DNA of 64,000 nt, from contig OY992837.1 in NCBI GenBank assembly GCA_963921425.1, positions 3,941,896-4,005,895 of the forward strand. The letters run 5' to 3'. Source of the DNA: Dryas octopetala (Eukaryota > Streptophyta > Magnoliopsida > Rosales > Rosaceae). The notes below the pieces were generated by a model. That model had not been told where the DNA came from. It saw nothing but the letters and a program-made list of their open reading frames with translations, and ran no database searches. Position numbers and translations under genes: made by a program. Each line of letters begins with the position of its first letter. Position 1 is the stretch's first letter. This document shows, piece by piece, positions 48,791 through 62,200 of this stretch.

Positions 48791-51580
48791 TTCATTTATG
48801 AATTTTCTTTTTTCCTTTTGTTTAATTTCCCCCAAACTGTAGCATTTGAAGATTTTTGAGAAAGATAATAATATAATACCTCATTATGTTTATGTATTTG
48901 CTTTTTTTTTGGTGATCTGAGACTTCTGAGTTCATTATTCAAACAATATATTACTGCTCTGCAATAAATTTAACTTCCACATGTGCTTTGTTGGATCGAT
49001 GGGATACAAAAGCTATCAACTAGGAATTTGGTCCAAGCTTGCCAACAAAACATCTAACCAGATGAATGCTCCAGCTTTACACTGTTAAAGCAAGTTAATC
49101 CTAATACGTAAGGGTATTATGGGAAAGACATTATTTATTTCTTCAAACGACAAGAGCAACAACGTTTTGCTTGAGGAACCTCGTCCTCATATTTGAAGGT
49201 TCAGTAATAAGTACAGTGTACTTTACACCGCAGCAAACTCAACATATCTTCCGTGACTTTAATCTCAACCACATAATATGAACCATTAAAGGGTGGATGC
49301 ACCCATCAACGATTATATAGAGAGGAGCTGGATAGCCTTGATAACTGTCAATCCACCCAAGTTATTACATTTAACGGTTAGGGGTAGTTTTGGAATTAAA
49401 AATACAAACAGTAGAAAGCGAAGCTACCAAATGGACAAAACTTGCTTTCAAACAGTGGAACACAGTTGTTCTTTCGCACAGTTTTTTTTTTTTGGTCTAA
49501 TTCTTTCGCACAGTTTGTACATGTACTGTCAGTATCAAGAAACAGCAAATTCGTGAAACTGCTAAAACGTATATACTATATAGGATGAGCTAGCATTGCT
49601 ATGTAAGTTGTAACAAATATTTTTGATTAGTTTGCATAAATTAGTTTGTTACAAAAGCAGTTGGTTTAAGCAACAATAACAATCATACTTTAGGTGTATG
49701 CGTATGACTTGAAAAAAAAAAAATTTCTATATTAAGGCATGCAGAGATCAAGTGAGATGGAATATTATTATTATCGTTTGTTTTTTTTATTAAAAAAAAT
49801 ATATTTTGTTAAAAGACATCTTTTTGCGTTTAAGGTAGTAATTAGTATATTATCAGCTCTCATACTAAAAATGTGTATAAGACTTGAAAACGAATTCGCT
49901 GTATGAAAATAATTTAATAAAAATCATTAAAAGTCCTCTCGAAAAATAATCATTAAAAGTAAGTAACTTACCAATTTATCAACGAGAATATAGAGATATC
50001 AATATAATGCAATCCCATTGAGCAATTTATAGGGGATGATTAGCAATCTACCATTGATTCAAGGGAATATTTATATAGGAAAAAAAAAAAAAGTCACATT
50101 TTTATACAAATATGAATGCCATCCAACTCATACTTGTAGAGGGAATAATTACTCATCAAATGAACACAAATTTACAATTATGCCCCAAGTAATTAAATGT
50201 GAACGTTGGGCTGTCAAAAACTCATTGAAATACAGAATGACAAGACGAGTTGGAGTCCGTCAGTAGTGACAAGGCAAGGCCCCAAGATTCGTGCTTTACC
50301 GCTCGTCTCGTCTCTCTGTTTGTCCTCCGCCTGCGATTTTATCGGGACTTTCGGTGCCGACCACCGACCTTTCCCTCCAAAATTCGACACGTCCCATTAT
50401 CCCCAATTTTCACAAAAATTCAGTCCCTCGCCTAAATTTCGATTTTTCTTCATCGAACCCTAAAGTTTTTTCTTTTTGCAATGATATGAACCATCACCAC
50501 CACCACCGTCGTCTTCTTCGTAATCCCGGATCTGCTGGTTCATGAAAGATTCTAAAAACGAATAAAGGAAAAAACTGAGGGTGAGATCACATTCCCGATC
50601 TGCTCGTCACAGTGTGATCTGTCTGTCCGCCATTGCCTTTTTCTTATTTACGTTGTGTGATTTCGTATTCAGTGCAATGAAGGACATCTCAATAATCTGA
50701 TATCAGTTTCCGTTTCACCAATTACGAGACGATAAAGATAAAGCTAAAGCCAAAGCCCCCTCCTTGTTTGCTTTCTCTCTCAGAGTCAGAACACTCGCAG
50801 GTCTGGTCTGCTTTTTGGGTTTTTGTTTTACCTGATTTTCAATTTTTATTTTTGCGTTTTGAGAATTTTTCAGAATGTTTAGCACGTTTAGGGCCATCTC
50901 GTTTCTGAATCAATTCGGGGTATTTTGTTCATTTGTGTTTTGATTCTGTGTGAGAATGAGATTAGGGTTAGGGAGGGAGACAGGGCAGTAATTCAGATTG
51001 TATGTTAACCTTGTTTTCTTGTCTTTGTTTGTTTTTAGTTTTGGCATTGCTTGTTTGGGGATTCGTGGAAGTTCGTTCTTATTTGGAACTTGGATTGAAG
51101 TTGAGCCATTGGCATTTTTCTGTGGGGGCCTCTCGCTTCTCCCTCTCAGCGATTAAAGGGTGGTCCGTTTCTGATCTGTTCCTTTTGCGTGTGAAATGAA
51201 ATTTTTTTCTCTTTGTTACATCTCTGTATTTATGAGTTTTGGAAGTGGATCCGTAATACGGGTTCTGGGTGGTATTACTGAGCTACATTGTCGTTTTTTC
51301 ATACTATGCAGGAGCGGTTTTGGTGGATTTGTTAAGCAGCTTGAATTTCACTTTGCAATGTGTAGAATCTGAATACAGTGGTAACCAAGCATCAATTTTG
51401 GGCTTAGAGGGATCCTGGATTCTGGGTTTTTGATTAAACAGTGCTCATATTCTTCTGGCTCATTTGGGTTTTGCCAGAAGATGGAATTCCTGGTTTGATT
51501 TGACAGTGTTTGTTCATGGTGGTTAGAAGTTGGATTAAGTGTATATGTAATTCTCCAATGATCACATTGGGGAATTATAT
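48791..51580. other. Intergenic region and long leader of the flippase gene
   Basis: This spacer runs from the KEN-box gene to the ALA1-type start region. 48791-50200 is AT-rich with poly-A/T tracts and a short duplication (TTCTTTCGCACAGTTT twice near 49470-49520). From about 50250 the sequence is less AT-rich and CT-rich and probably transcribed as a multi-part 5' UTR. I see no separate gene. Confidence 0.5.
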
Positions 51581-51919
51581 ATGAGTTCTGGGCAGCCATT
51601 GCTGTCATCATCGGATTCTTCATCAGCATCAGTGGTGCAGTCCTCTTCTCCCACTTAGAAACTCGACCGTCTCTGCTTTAATGCTTCCTCTTCTTCTTCC
51701 ATTCTTGACAACAACGACAATGCTCAAAGTTATTTATTTGACGTGAAGGGCAAAGCGGCTGCTTCTGTTGGTGACTCTGGTTGCTGTGAGAAGCCCTTTG
51801 AAAATTCTGCTACTCACGCAGAATCAAAGCAGTTTTGTCCACACAAGCCTCAGTTTTTTCCGCAGATTCCGTTGGAATACCCCACGAGGGATAGAAGACG
51901 CCTGGGGTCGTGGGGTACA
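51581..51919 (+). other. In-frame N-terminal extension of ALA1 broken by a TAG
   Basis: An ATG at 51581 opens MSSGQPLLSSSDSSSASVV, the kind of start I recall for ALA1 orthologues in trees. It is in frame with the main flippase exon but stops at a TAG (51656-51658) after 25 codons. The frame then stays open without interruption for 87 codons (Ser-rich, then CCEKPFENSATHAESKQF) to the ATG at 51920. The exon has no convincing splice pair that would remove the TAG. Confidence 0.8.
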
Positions 51920-54900
51920 ATGGAACTGCATAATATCAATGGAAATTCAGGAATCCTAGAAAACTCCCAGGCTCCAGCTAGGGTTCAGGAAAAGTTGTCT
52001 CAGAGGATCCGCCACAAAAGCGTGCAGTTTGAAGATAATATGCTACATCACGACAATCCAAGGGTGATCTATATTAATGATCCGAAGAGGACTAATGACA
52101 AGTATGAGTTCACTGGGAATGAGATTCGAACTAGCAAGTATACCCTGATCACCTTCCTTCCCAAGAATATTTTCATTCAGTTTCATCGGGTTGCTTATTT
52201 GTATTTCCTAGCTATTGCCGCTCTCAACCAGCTTCCACCTCTAGCAGTATTTGGGAGAACGGTGTCTCTTTTTCCTCTCCTGTTTGTGCTTACTGTCACA
52301 GCTATTAAAGATGGCTATGAGGATTGGCGAAGACATAGATCAGACAGAAATGAGAACAACCGGGAGGCTCTGGTGCTTCAATCTGGCCAATTTCAATCAA
52401 AGAAATGGAAAAATATTCAAGCAGGAGAGGTTCTGAAGATGTGTGCTGATGAGACAATTCCTTGTGATGTGGTTTTGTTAGGGACAAGTGATCCTAGTGG
52501 AATTGCCTACATTCAGACAATGAACTTGGATGGTGAGTCGAACTTGAAAACAAGGTATGCTCGGCAGGAAACAACTTCAGAAGTATCTGAAGGGTGTAAA
52601 TTTTCGGGGCTCATCCGATGCGAACAACCTAATAGGAATATATATGAGTTCACAGCCAACATGGAGTTTAATGGACATAGATTTCCACTAAGCCAATCAA
52701 ACATAGTTTTGCGTGGTTGCCAGCTGAAGAACACAGACTGGGTAATTGGTGTTGTGGTATATGCCGGACAGGAAACAAAGGCAATGCTGAACAGTGCCGC
52801 TTCTCCTTCCAAGAGAAGCAAACTGGAAAGCTACATGAATAGGGAGACCTTTTGGTTGTCAATTTTCCTTTTTGTCATGTGTTCAGTTGTGGCCATTGGC
52901 ATGGGACTGTGGCTCGTGCGCCATAAAGATCAGATTGATACCTTGGCATATTACCGGAAAAGATTCTACACAAGTGGAAAGAATGATGGCAAAGTCTATA
53001 GGTTTTATGGGATACCTATGGAAATTTTTTTCTCCTTTTTGAGTTCTATCATAGTGTTTCAGATAATGATACCAATCTCTCTGTATATTACTATGGAGTT
53101 GGTTCGTTTGGGCCAGTCATATTTCATGATCGAAGACAGGCATATGTTTGACAGTAGCTCTGGCTCAAGGTTCCAGTGCAGATCTTTGAATATCAATGAG
53201 GATTTGGGTCAAATACGATATATATTTTCAGACAAAACCGGGACACTTACTGAAAATAAAATGGAATTCAAAAGAGCAAGCATATATGGGAGGAATTTCG
53301 GGAGCTCTTTCCAGGACGAGAATGCTGCAGGTGTAACATGGCACTCTTTTTTTACCTCTCTCTGATTTTCTTTTGAAGCTTACCTTATCTATGATAGAGA
53401 TGATGTTGTAGTTCTTGCCTACCAAAACATGTTATGTTACTTAAATACATCTCAGTATGTCATTAACATGACATTATTTTCCACTGCAATTATTTGTTAG
53501 TATTGCTTGCGTAGTTAGGGCTTGTTTGATAACATTTTTGTTTTTTTAATTAAAGAATGGAGGAAGAGGAGAAAAATGAGAGAGATAGAAGATATATGAG
53601 AAAGCTGAGGAAGAAAAGTGCGAGAATATATAAAATTATAATTAAAACTAAAAACCATGCCAAACTGTATTTTTTTTTTATTTTAAAAATCAGTAGATGT
53701 GCGCTTTCTCGTTTCTCCTTGATATTTTAAAAACCATGCCAAACAGGCCCTTAGTTTAGCTAGTGTGTGCAATGATATTTCTTTTTAAACGGTTATGTAT
53801 ATGAAAATCTGTTTCAAATTGTTGCTTTCTGAAAATAGATGATACTGTCATAAAGTGTATCCAAATTTTGTTTTTGTACGAGCGTTCATTTTATCTGATC
53901 TTTGGCAGGAGCAGGTGTAGGTAGAAAGAGATGGAAGCTGAAATCGGAAATTGCTCTTAATTATGAGCTCATGGAGTTGTTGCACAAAGACTTAAGCGGA
54001 GATGACAGGATTGCTGCACATGACTTTTTCCTTACATTGGCTGCGTGTAATACTGTGGTTCCTATTCTAAGTAATGGTACAACTTCCGGTTGCACAAAAA
54101 GTGAATTAGGTGATGATGTTCAAGCTATTGATTATCAGGGGGAGTCTCCTGATGAGCAAGCTCTAGTTTCTGCAGCCTCTGCTTACGGATATACTCTTTT
54201 TGAGCGCACATCTGGGCATATTGTGGTTGATGTCAATGGTGAGAAACTAAGGTAGAAAGTCACTCACTTCTACTATTTTCGTTTTCCTCTTTTTGCTCAA
54301 TTAGCTGCGCATTGTACTTCATTATCATGTATGGGGTTGTATGTTTGAATCATCTCCGTGATAACTGGTGTTGTATATGAGTGTGTTAGGGTAGTGGTAC
54401 TTTTTTTTTTGGCCGGCGGGTAGTGGTACTTAAACATGCTTTTATACTCCTTTACTAGTGACTTTTTTATTTGTATGTGGAATCTAGGTTGGATGTATTG
54501 GGTCTGTATGAGTTTGATAGTGTGCGAAAACGAATGTCTGTCGTTATCAGATTCCCGAACAATGCTGTAAAGGTGTTAGTGAAAGGTGCCGATACTACTA
54601 TGTTCAGCACTTTAGGAAATGACTTTGAAAGGGATGATCATTTGAGGCAGGCAACACAGACCCATCTGACTGAATATTCCTCCCAAGGTTTACGTACTCT
54701 CGTAGTTGCTGCCAGGGATCTTACTGATGAAGAACTTGAGCAGTGGCAATGCATGTATGAAGATGCAAGTACCTCGTTGACTGATCGAGCCTTGAAATTA
54801 CGTCAAACATCAGCTCTCATTGAATGCAACTTGAAGCTACTTGGGGTAACTGCAATCGAGGATAAGCTACAAGATGGTGTGCCAGAAGCTATCGAGGCCC

Positions 54901-57154
54901 TCCGGCAAGCAGGAATCAAGGTCTGGGTTCTGACTGGAGATAAGCAAGAGACAGCTATTTCGATCGGTCTATCATGCAAACTCTTGACAGCAGATATGCA
55001 GAAAATTATCATAAATGGAACTTCTGAGGATGAATGCAGAAATCTTTTGGCTGATGCTATTGAAAAATATGGTATCAAATCATCACATAAAAGAAATCAA
55101 TGTTCCAAATGGAAAAATAATGCTGAAATTGGCTATCTTGAGGTACCTGGCGATGCAAACACATCAAAGTGGCATGCAAGGAAGGAAGAAGGAAGGCTAA
55201 GTGCACCATTAGCACTCATAATTGATGGGAACAGTTTGGTATACATTTTGGAGAAAGATCTGGAGTCGGAGGCAAGACTCTCTTTCCTTCCTTGAACAAT
55301 TAGCTTGCAGTTTGATATGCCTTTTGTGGTGTTGCATTTCTTTATAAGTGGCTGATAGCTTGCTTTCAATCTTAAGAGTTTTTCTCACTGCACACACAAT
55401 ACTGTTGTTTTGGATTCACGCATGCTGAAGATTTACTTGGTAATGTCTTTTTCTTTCTACAGCTTTTCGACCTTGCCACTTCCTGTAGTGTTGTGTTATG
55501 CTGTCGTGTTGCACCTTTGCAGAAAGCTGGAATTGTTGATCTAATTAAGACTCGTACTGATGATATGACACTGGCTATAGGTGATGGTGAGTTGTCATTT
55601 GATAATTCTATAGTGATTGTATGATCGGGAGGGTGTGGGATCCGTATTGGTATGGTTTTGTTTTCTCATGCAATCCTTCACGACAGTGCACGTAAAGTTA
55701 ATACATATGCTCGAGTTTACTGGTTTCTTATGTATGTGCAATCTGTAGTCCTAGACTACGCTTCATTTGGTGTGAAGTTCTAACTTTCTGTTCCTCCCTC
55801 TGATCACTGACATTCCGGTAGGGGCAAATGATGTATCAATGATCCAAATGGCGGATGTTGGTGTTGGAATTTGCGGTCAGGAGGGGCGTCAAGCTGTGAT
55901 GGCATCAGACTTTGCTATGGGACAGTTTCGGTTTTTGAAAAGATTACTTCTGGTGCATGGACACTGGAATTATCAGCGTGTTGGTTATTTGGTTCTATAC
56001 AACTTCTACCGCAACGCAGTTTTTGTGCTGATGCTATTTTGGTATGCATGGTTATTTGGTTGCTTGGTGTATTTTTTGAGCTTCGCTGCATGTGCTATAT
56101 CTTATTTTAATTCTAAATTCGATCTTATAAAGTTGAAACATTTGTGTGACCGAGTCCTCTTAAGTTTAGTTAAATAGAAAAACACTCTTTGGAGGCAGAA
56201 GACTTGTATAAGTTCTCATAATTGGAATCTGAGATTGTTCTTTCATTGTGGCATTCAAATCATTAATACATTATGCATTGCACATCACAATCTCTTTTGA
56301 GCCAAAGGATCATATTCTCTGAGTTACAATGATGCAACTTTTTTAAATGCTGATTGTTTTAAATTGATATGCTTTTCTATTTATCTGCAGGTATATATTA
56401 TCCACAGCTTTTTCAACAACTTCTGCATTGACAGATTGGAGTAGTGTTTTCTATTCTGTTATTTATACTTCTGTCCCGACCATAATTGTTGGTGTACTGG
56501 ACAAAGACTTGAGCCACAGGACGCTGTTACAATATCCAAAACTGTATGGTGTGGGTCATAGACACGAAGCATACAATTTACATCTCTTTTGGATCACAAT
56601 GCTTGACACCATATGGCAGAGTCTTGTTCTCTTCTATATACCCCTGTTCACCTATAAGGAGAGCTCAATAGATATATGGAGCATTGGCAGTTTGTGGACA
56701 ATAGCAGTTGTTGTCCTTGTGAATGTACATTTGGCAATGGATATTCACCGTTGGGTATTTATCACTCATATTGCAGTATGGGGATCAATAGTTATCACAT
56801 ATGCCTGTATGGTGGTATTGGATTCTATACCTGTCTTTCCCAATTACTGGTTAGATTCGTTGACTTCTACTGTTCCTTTTCTGTTTTGAATTTTTAAATG
56901 TTTTATTACATAGAGCTCATATACTTTTTTCCCACCTTTTCTTTTGGGGCAGGACTATATTCCATTTGGCAAAGTCTCCTACCTATTGGATCACCATTTT
57001 GCTTATAACAGTTGTAGCATTGCTCCCTCGCTTTGTATTCAAAGTTGTACATCAAATTTTTTGGCCTTCAGATATCCAGATAGCTAGAGAAGCTGAGATA
57101 TTAAGTGGACACGATAAACATTTGGGATCAAAGCAAGATGAAGGGTCAAGTTAA
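51920..57154 (+). CDS. ALA1: P4-type phospholipid flippase, ALA1 class
   Basis: Seven exons, 51920-53330, 53909-54251, 54488-55271, 55463-55586, 55822-56041, 56391-56849 and 56953-57154, encode 1180 residues counted from the first usable ATG. The P4-ATPase features are complete: actuator motif [11 protein letters not shown], membrane motif [14 protein letters not shown], phosphorylated aspartate D438 in [11 protein letters not shown], nucleotide-binding segments, and the hinge [11 protein letters not shown]. About ten membrane helices are expected. The enzyme moves aminophospholipids to the cytosolic leaflet with an ALIS (CDC50) partner; Arabidopsis ALA1 is linked to cold tolerance and antiviral RNA interference. 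Intron 3 starts with GC (GAG|GCAAGA). Intron 1 contains a Tourist-like element. An upstream ATG at 51581 is in frame but separated by a TAG, so I start at 51920; if the TAG is an error the protein gains 113 residues. Confidence 0.9.
53518..53750. mobile_element. Tourist-like MITE in ALA1 intron 1
   Basis: GGGCTTGTTTGATA at the left and (inverted) GGGCCTGTTTGGCA at the right form terminal inverted repeats, with TTA flanking each end (53515-53517 and 53751-53753). A 3-bp TTA/TAA duplication and GGGCCTGTTTGG ends are typical of the PIF/Harbinger superfamily. About 233 bp, non-coding. Confidence 0.78.
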
Positions 57155-58518
57155 CATATATATTGCATCATTGCCCTCTTTTAGACAAATTCTCATTTTG
57201 AGATGGCTTCCCTTGTGTTTGTCCATCGTACGGCTTTCCTGTGGAACATGGTTATAAAATTTCAAAGGTTAGTGTAAGCTTCCATTTTTTTTAAGAGAAA
57301 AAACAAAAGAAAAAGATCTTGAAATTAGCTATTTTGTTGACAGAGGATTCTTCTCACTATTTGCCTTGCTAGGTACATAAGTAGAAAAGAATTGTATGAA
57401 ATCGTAATATAGGTTTCAATTTGTTTGTTATTGGTTATCAGTGGAAAAAATTGGTGTAGATATCAGAAATCATTCATGGGTTGTATGACATCTTCTGGAA
57501 TTTAACCACCTCATTTTGTTTTTGGTAACAATATTTGTTTCTAGTACAAATGTTAATAATTATACAGTGGTCTTTATTCATCTTTTGGGAGGCTTCCCAG
57601 TGTAAGTAAGTGCTCTTGGTCAAGCCATGTTATGAGGAATGAGTTGATCTGTGTCCAAATGACCGAACGTCGTATTTTATAACATCTTGTTTGATAATAC
57701 ATGCAAAAATTGAATCATAACATCATATTGGGTTTAATGAATAGATGTTGTAGCATGTGAATTACAAATATGCCTGCACTGTAATTAACATTTACTATTG
57801 TTTTGATTTGTGAGTTTCTGCTGGACCCCTACTTGATGTTTTTTGCTTCTCATTGCTCAGAGAGTTGCACTAGCCGACTGCATGTGAAACAAATCATCAG
57901 TATTGGACAACAGACCAGAGAGACCGTTACAGGATAAGAAGAGGGGGGGAAAGGTAGGTGGGATGGTCTAAGGCCAAAGGAGAGTGCTCGGTGGATACAG
58001 GAATCTCATTCGGATAATTCCAGTCGGGAATGGAAATCAGGTTGAAGAAAATGAATGAAGAAAGAAGGCCCGAGTTGAGGAATCGAAAAGCAATGTGTAT
58101 TAACAATGGTAAATATAACAGGGGGTGGTGTTAATAGCTTTGTATGTTACTGCATAGACAGTGGAAACATGAAGGAGATAGAAAATGGTATGAAAAAAAA
58201 AAAAAAAAAAAAGAGAATGAAAAACCAGAGTATATAATAGGTTTGTGTAGAGATCAGGTATGCCAATTTTTTTAACATCTTAACATATTAAAATACAAGA
58301 GAAATACATGTTATTTATCCTTCGTCTCATTCAGTCTTTTTGGTTTCTGTTGATTTGTTGCAATTGTACATCCTGAATGTGAATCTTTTTCTGAATAACT
58401 TTTTAAACAATTACTAGTCATTAAAAAAATTTCTGAATTTAGTCATCAAATGATCTACATAGCATTATATTACTAAATAAGGTTCAAGATGGGTCCACAT
58501 ATAAGCAATTAAAATAAA

Positions 58519-59041
58519 GGCTTTTTATCACCGATAGTCTTTCTACTTTCACTCAAACATCAAATTAGTTCTTAAAGTATATTTTTAATCAATTTTATTT
58601 TTATTTTTGTCGTCGAACATCAGTTTGGTCTTTAGACATTTTGAAAATTTGCCAAAAATAGCTCGGGATACGAAAAAATTTCTTGAAAATTTTTATGGAC
58701 TCGTCTTGATTACTACTATTTTTATATGGAGTCAAATTATCAAATTGATTTTCTAGAAAATTCAAAATTCTCAAACTAATTCCCCGAATTTTCTGGAAAA
58801 TACTAAACGTCAATTTGATAATTTAATCCCATATAAAAATAGTAATAGTCAAGATGAGTCTATAGAAATTTTCGGAGAATTTTTTCATATCCTAAGCTAT
58901 ATTTAGCAAATTTTCAAAGTGTGTTTAGGGACAAAATTGATGTTTGGTGACAAAGATGATCAATGACAGTGAGTGAAAATACACTTTAGGGACCAAATTG
59001 ATGTTTTGGTGAAAGTTGAGAGATTATTTGTTATAAAAACC
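58519..59041. mobile_element. Mutator-like foldback MITE of 523 bp with 9-bp target duplication
   Basis: The left arm begins GGCTTTTTATCACCGATAGT and the inverted right arm GGTTTTTATAACAAATAATC. They then share CAACTTTCAC-, AAACATCAATTTGG-, GAAAATTTGC- and CTATTTTTATATGG-type segments over about 230 bp per arm, so the element folds into a near-complete hairpin. TAAAATAAA occurs immediately outside both ends (58510-58518 and 59042-59050). No coding capacity. Confidence 0.88.
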
Positions 59042-59137
59042 TAAAATAAATAATGTAATATTAATAGGGATTTGCATAAGCTTTTGGGATTGATTTTGAT
59101 GTCTTTAGCATTACTCTTGTTTATAATTTGAACTCCA

Positions 59138-59240
59138 AAGGCAAGTTAAAAAAATTCTGAAGTCTGAAGGACCTAAAAACTATCCTAAAGTCTGAAGGAC
59201 CTAAAAACTAAACCCTAAAGGCAAGTTAAAAAAATTCCCC
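59138..59240. repeat. Nested direct repeats
   Basis: AAGGCAAGTTAAAAAAATTC occurs twice, flanking two copies of AGTCTGAAGGACCTAAAAACTA. The arrangement (outer, inner, inner, outer) suggests two rounds of slippage or template switching. Confidence 0.85.
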
Positions 59241-62200
59241 ATTGAATTTGCAGACACGGCATTGTGTGACCTTGTGCCTTGACCAATTTTCTTTTGGCTC
59301 TATATGTCAAATTTCAATACCATCAGATCAAGTGGACTATATTATATATCTACTCGTTCATTCTCGTTGACATGATTATACAATTAGAAACACTTCTATT
59401 TTGGTGTAATTTTATTGGATCATGAGTGTAGGGGGCATTCCCTGTAAATTTTTTGACTTTGGGTGCATTCCCTCTTGCTGGTGACCAAAATCTTCAAGTG
59501 TGAACATTGATGCTATCTAGGGTGACCACAATTTTCAAAAACACAAACGTGGCTCACATTGAAATTTGCAATTTGTCCAATTTGTCTGGTCCGTACGCGA
59601 CAGACTCACAGCTGGTACTTGCTTTTAGATTTAAGCATCATAAAACAGTTAAAACTTGTTAGTATTACACTCCAAAATGCAAGAATTACCTATAATAATA
59701 TTAAAGAAAGTTGGAGTTGTTGAAACTTATTGGTAGGGCGCTTACTCCTACACTAACGATTGAAATTCTTTAAGCTTTTTAGATTAGCCTAAATGATAAA
59801 GGTGAATGAAGTAATATATTAAGATTATGATAAGATTAGAATTTAATTTCTTGCAATGTAACCAAAAAAAAAATCGAAATTTATTACTTGTCATTCCTCT
59901 CCTTTAAATATAGAAACATAGTTGGAGTTACGTACTCTTAGTGCCACTAGCCAATGCTTTAAGGGATGACTGAAGAATGAAGGCAATCATTTGCACTAAC
60001 CATTTTCTCCACCTATTAAATTGTCACAATTAACAACCTCATTTTTTTTCTTAAGGATGGGGAAAAAAGCTTAATAAAATGCCTCAAACAAGAAGAGATA
60101 TGGCCAATGATGAATACTTGAGAGCTTTTCTTTTCAAAAAAAAATATATATGAAAACTTCATCTCATTCCAATGAAGAAAAATTTATCAACCCGGCACTG
60201 TTTACTACACTCTAAATTCAAGGAAACAATTGACTTCAATTCATTATGTTTTCTTTTCTTTTTCCTTCCCAATCTTATATATTTACACGACCGACCAAAA
60301 CTATTATATACAAGAAATGTTAACAACTTGAAATGCCCACTTGAGTTAATAATAGGTGGACATAGTAAACTCATCGTGGTGAATCGTACAGGTTAGAGAC
60401 TTTTGCAAATATTTCCTCAAGAACGCAAGCTGCAAAACACGTTAGCTAGCTAGTTACATTGCTGTCTGGTGACAATAATTAATTATGATTATGGAATCAA
60501 CGTACCAATTGCTTTCTGGTGACAATATAATTAAGTTTTAATTACAATTAATTTTGAGTAGTGTTGACCTTCTACTGCTCTCCAGCTCTCCTAATCTTCT
60601 TACATTTATGAATGTCCTTATCTAACACGTGTTTGACTATATATATCCTCTTAATTCTTATATATGAGAGGGTGAGGCAAACCTGCAACAGAGTGTGAAC
60701 GTATCGCTATTTGCTCATACTGACTCCATCTTAAAACCCTTCCAAGAGTGGAAGCTTACCTCGTCGTCTTGAACGCATTCCTCCAATTCCAACCCAATCT
60801 AACGAATGTGTTATTACATATACATATATTAACAGCTTGCAATAAACTAGCTTCACTAACTTTTCTTTTCTTATCTTCCCAGCTATCATTTCAACAATTT
60901 AATTTAATAAATTCTTTCAATGAAAAAATTAAGAATTTGCATATGTGTGGGATAATGCAGAACTTGTTAGACAACTATTGAATCTCAAAAGCTTAACTTA
61001 AGGTAGCGAGTTTGTATCAAGTTAGGTAATCCTTAGAAGTTTTTCTGTTGGTTAATTAACATGATAAATGATAAGTAGAAGATTGAGATTGGATGTTTCT
61101 AACTCTAATCTCTAGGAATCAAGACTCGATTTGATACCATGTTGAACAATCACTAAATTTTATAAACTTAAGTTATTAAATAACGAGTTAACATCTTTCC
61201 AAAAAGAAAAAAACAATTAACAATTTATATATATGAAGTTAGCTAATATAAATTAATCACACTAAGTTGTGGATTTCATAGTTTCATACCATTTTTGGAG
61301 GGACCAACAACACAAGTTTTTCTCCTCGAATGGCTTGGAAAAGGGAAAAGAATTATGAGATCATGGTGCTTTGCCCTCTCATGCATGTGGAAAGTTGAAC
61401 CATTGAAGTGGATGCATGGTAGAGTACTGTTGCATCTGGGTAGACACTCCATGTGATTGCATTGCGTAATTATTCTCAAACATTATTTAAACGACATGCA
61501 TGCAGTAGAGGCCCTAGAGGGCTAGAGCTCTAGCTTTTTTATTCTTTCAATAAACAGAGTCTATAAGTTAAGTGCTTTTTTTATTATCAAAATTCACAGG
61601 AGATATTCCTTTTTAATTAAACTCGTTTTAGATCTATGTTTAACCCTAGCTAAGACCTGGCTAGCTGTATAATACAATATACACTCGAGGTTGGTGCAGA
61701 TCGGGTTAGGCTAATTTACCATTAGGAGTTTCACGATCGAGATATATGGGTTCATGTTCATGAAAGAAGGTTTAATTTGTGTTAAAATAGAATATTATTG
61801 GGTTCTTGTATATCATTTAGTTCAATTATGTATGCATATACTCTAAAGTTGAACTAAATTTAATTAATTATTTATACCATATTTACTAATTACATTATTA
61901 GTTGACACATAATGATATTGTGCGGTAGAAAAATGACATGTATTCAAGAAATAGTTATGTGGACACATGCATAGCTCATTAAATGTGGACACATGCAATC
62001 ATCAAATTTAAACAATATGTGGTATTTTAACTAAATTGTTATGTCATTTAGTAATGTCAAGTGAGAGAAACAGCATAGCTCATACAAATTTTTGCCCACA
62101 GAGTAAGATTCACGTAAATTCTTTTTTCCACAAGAAACAATGGTTATAAATATGTTACATGTTAAATAATAAAGTTTTTAGCCATTTTGTAATGGGAATT

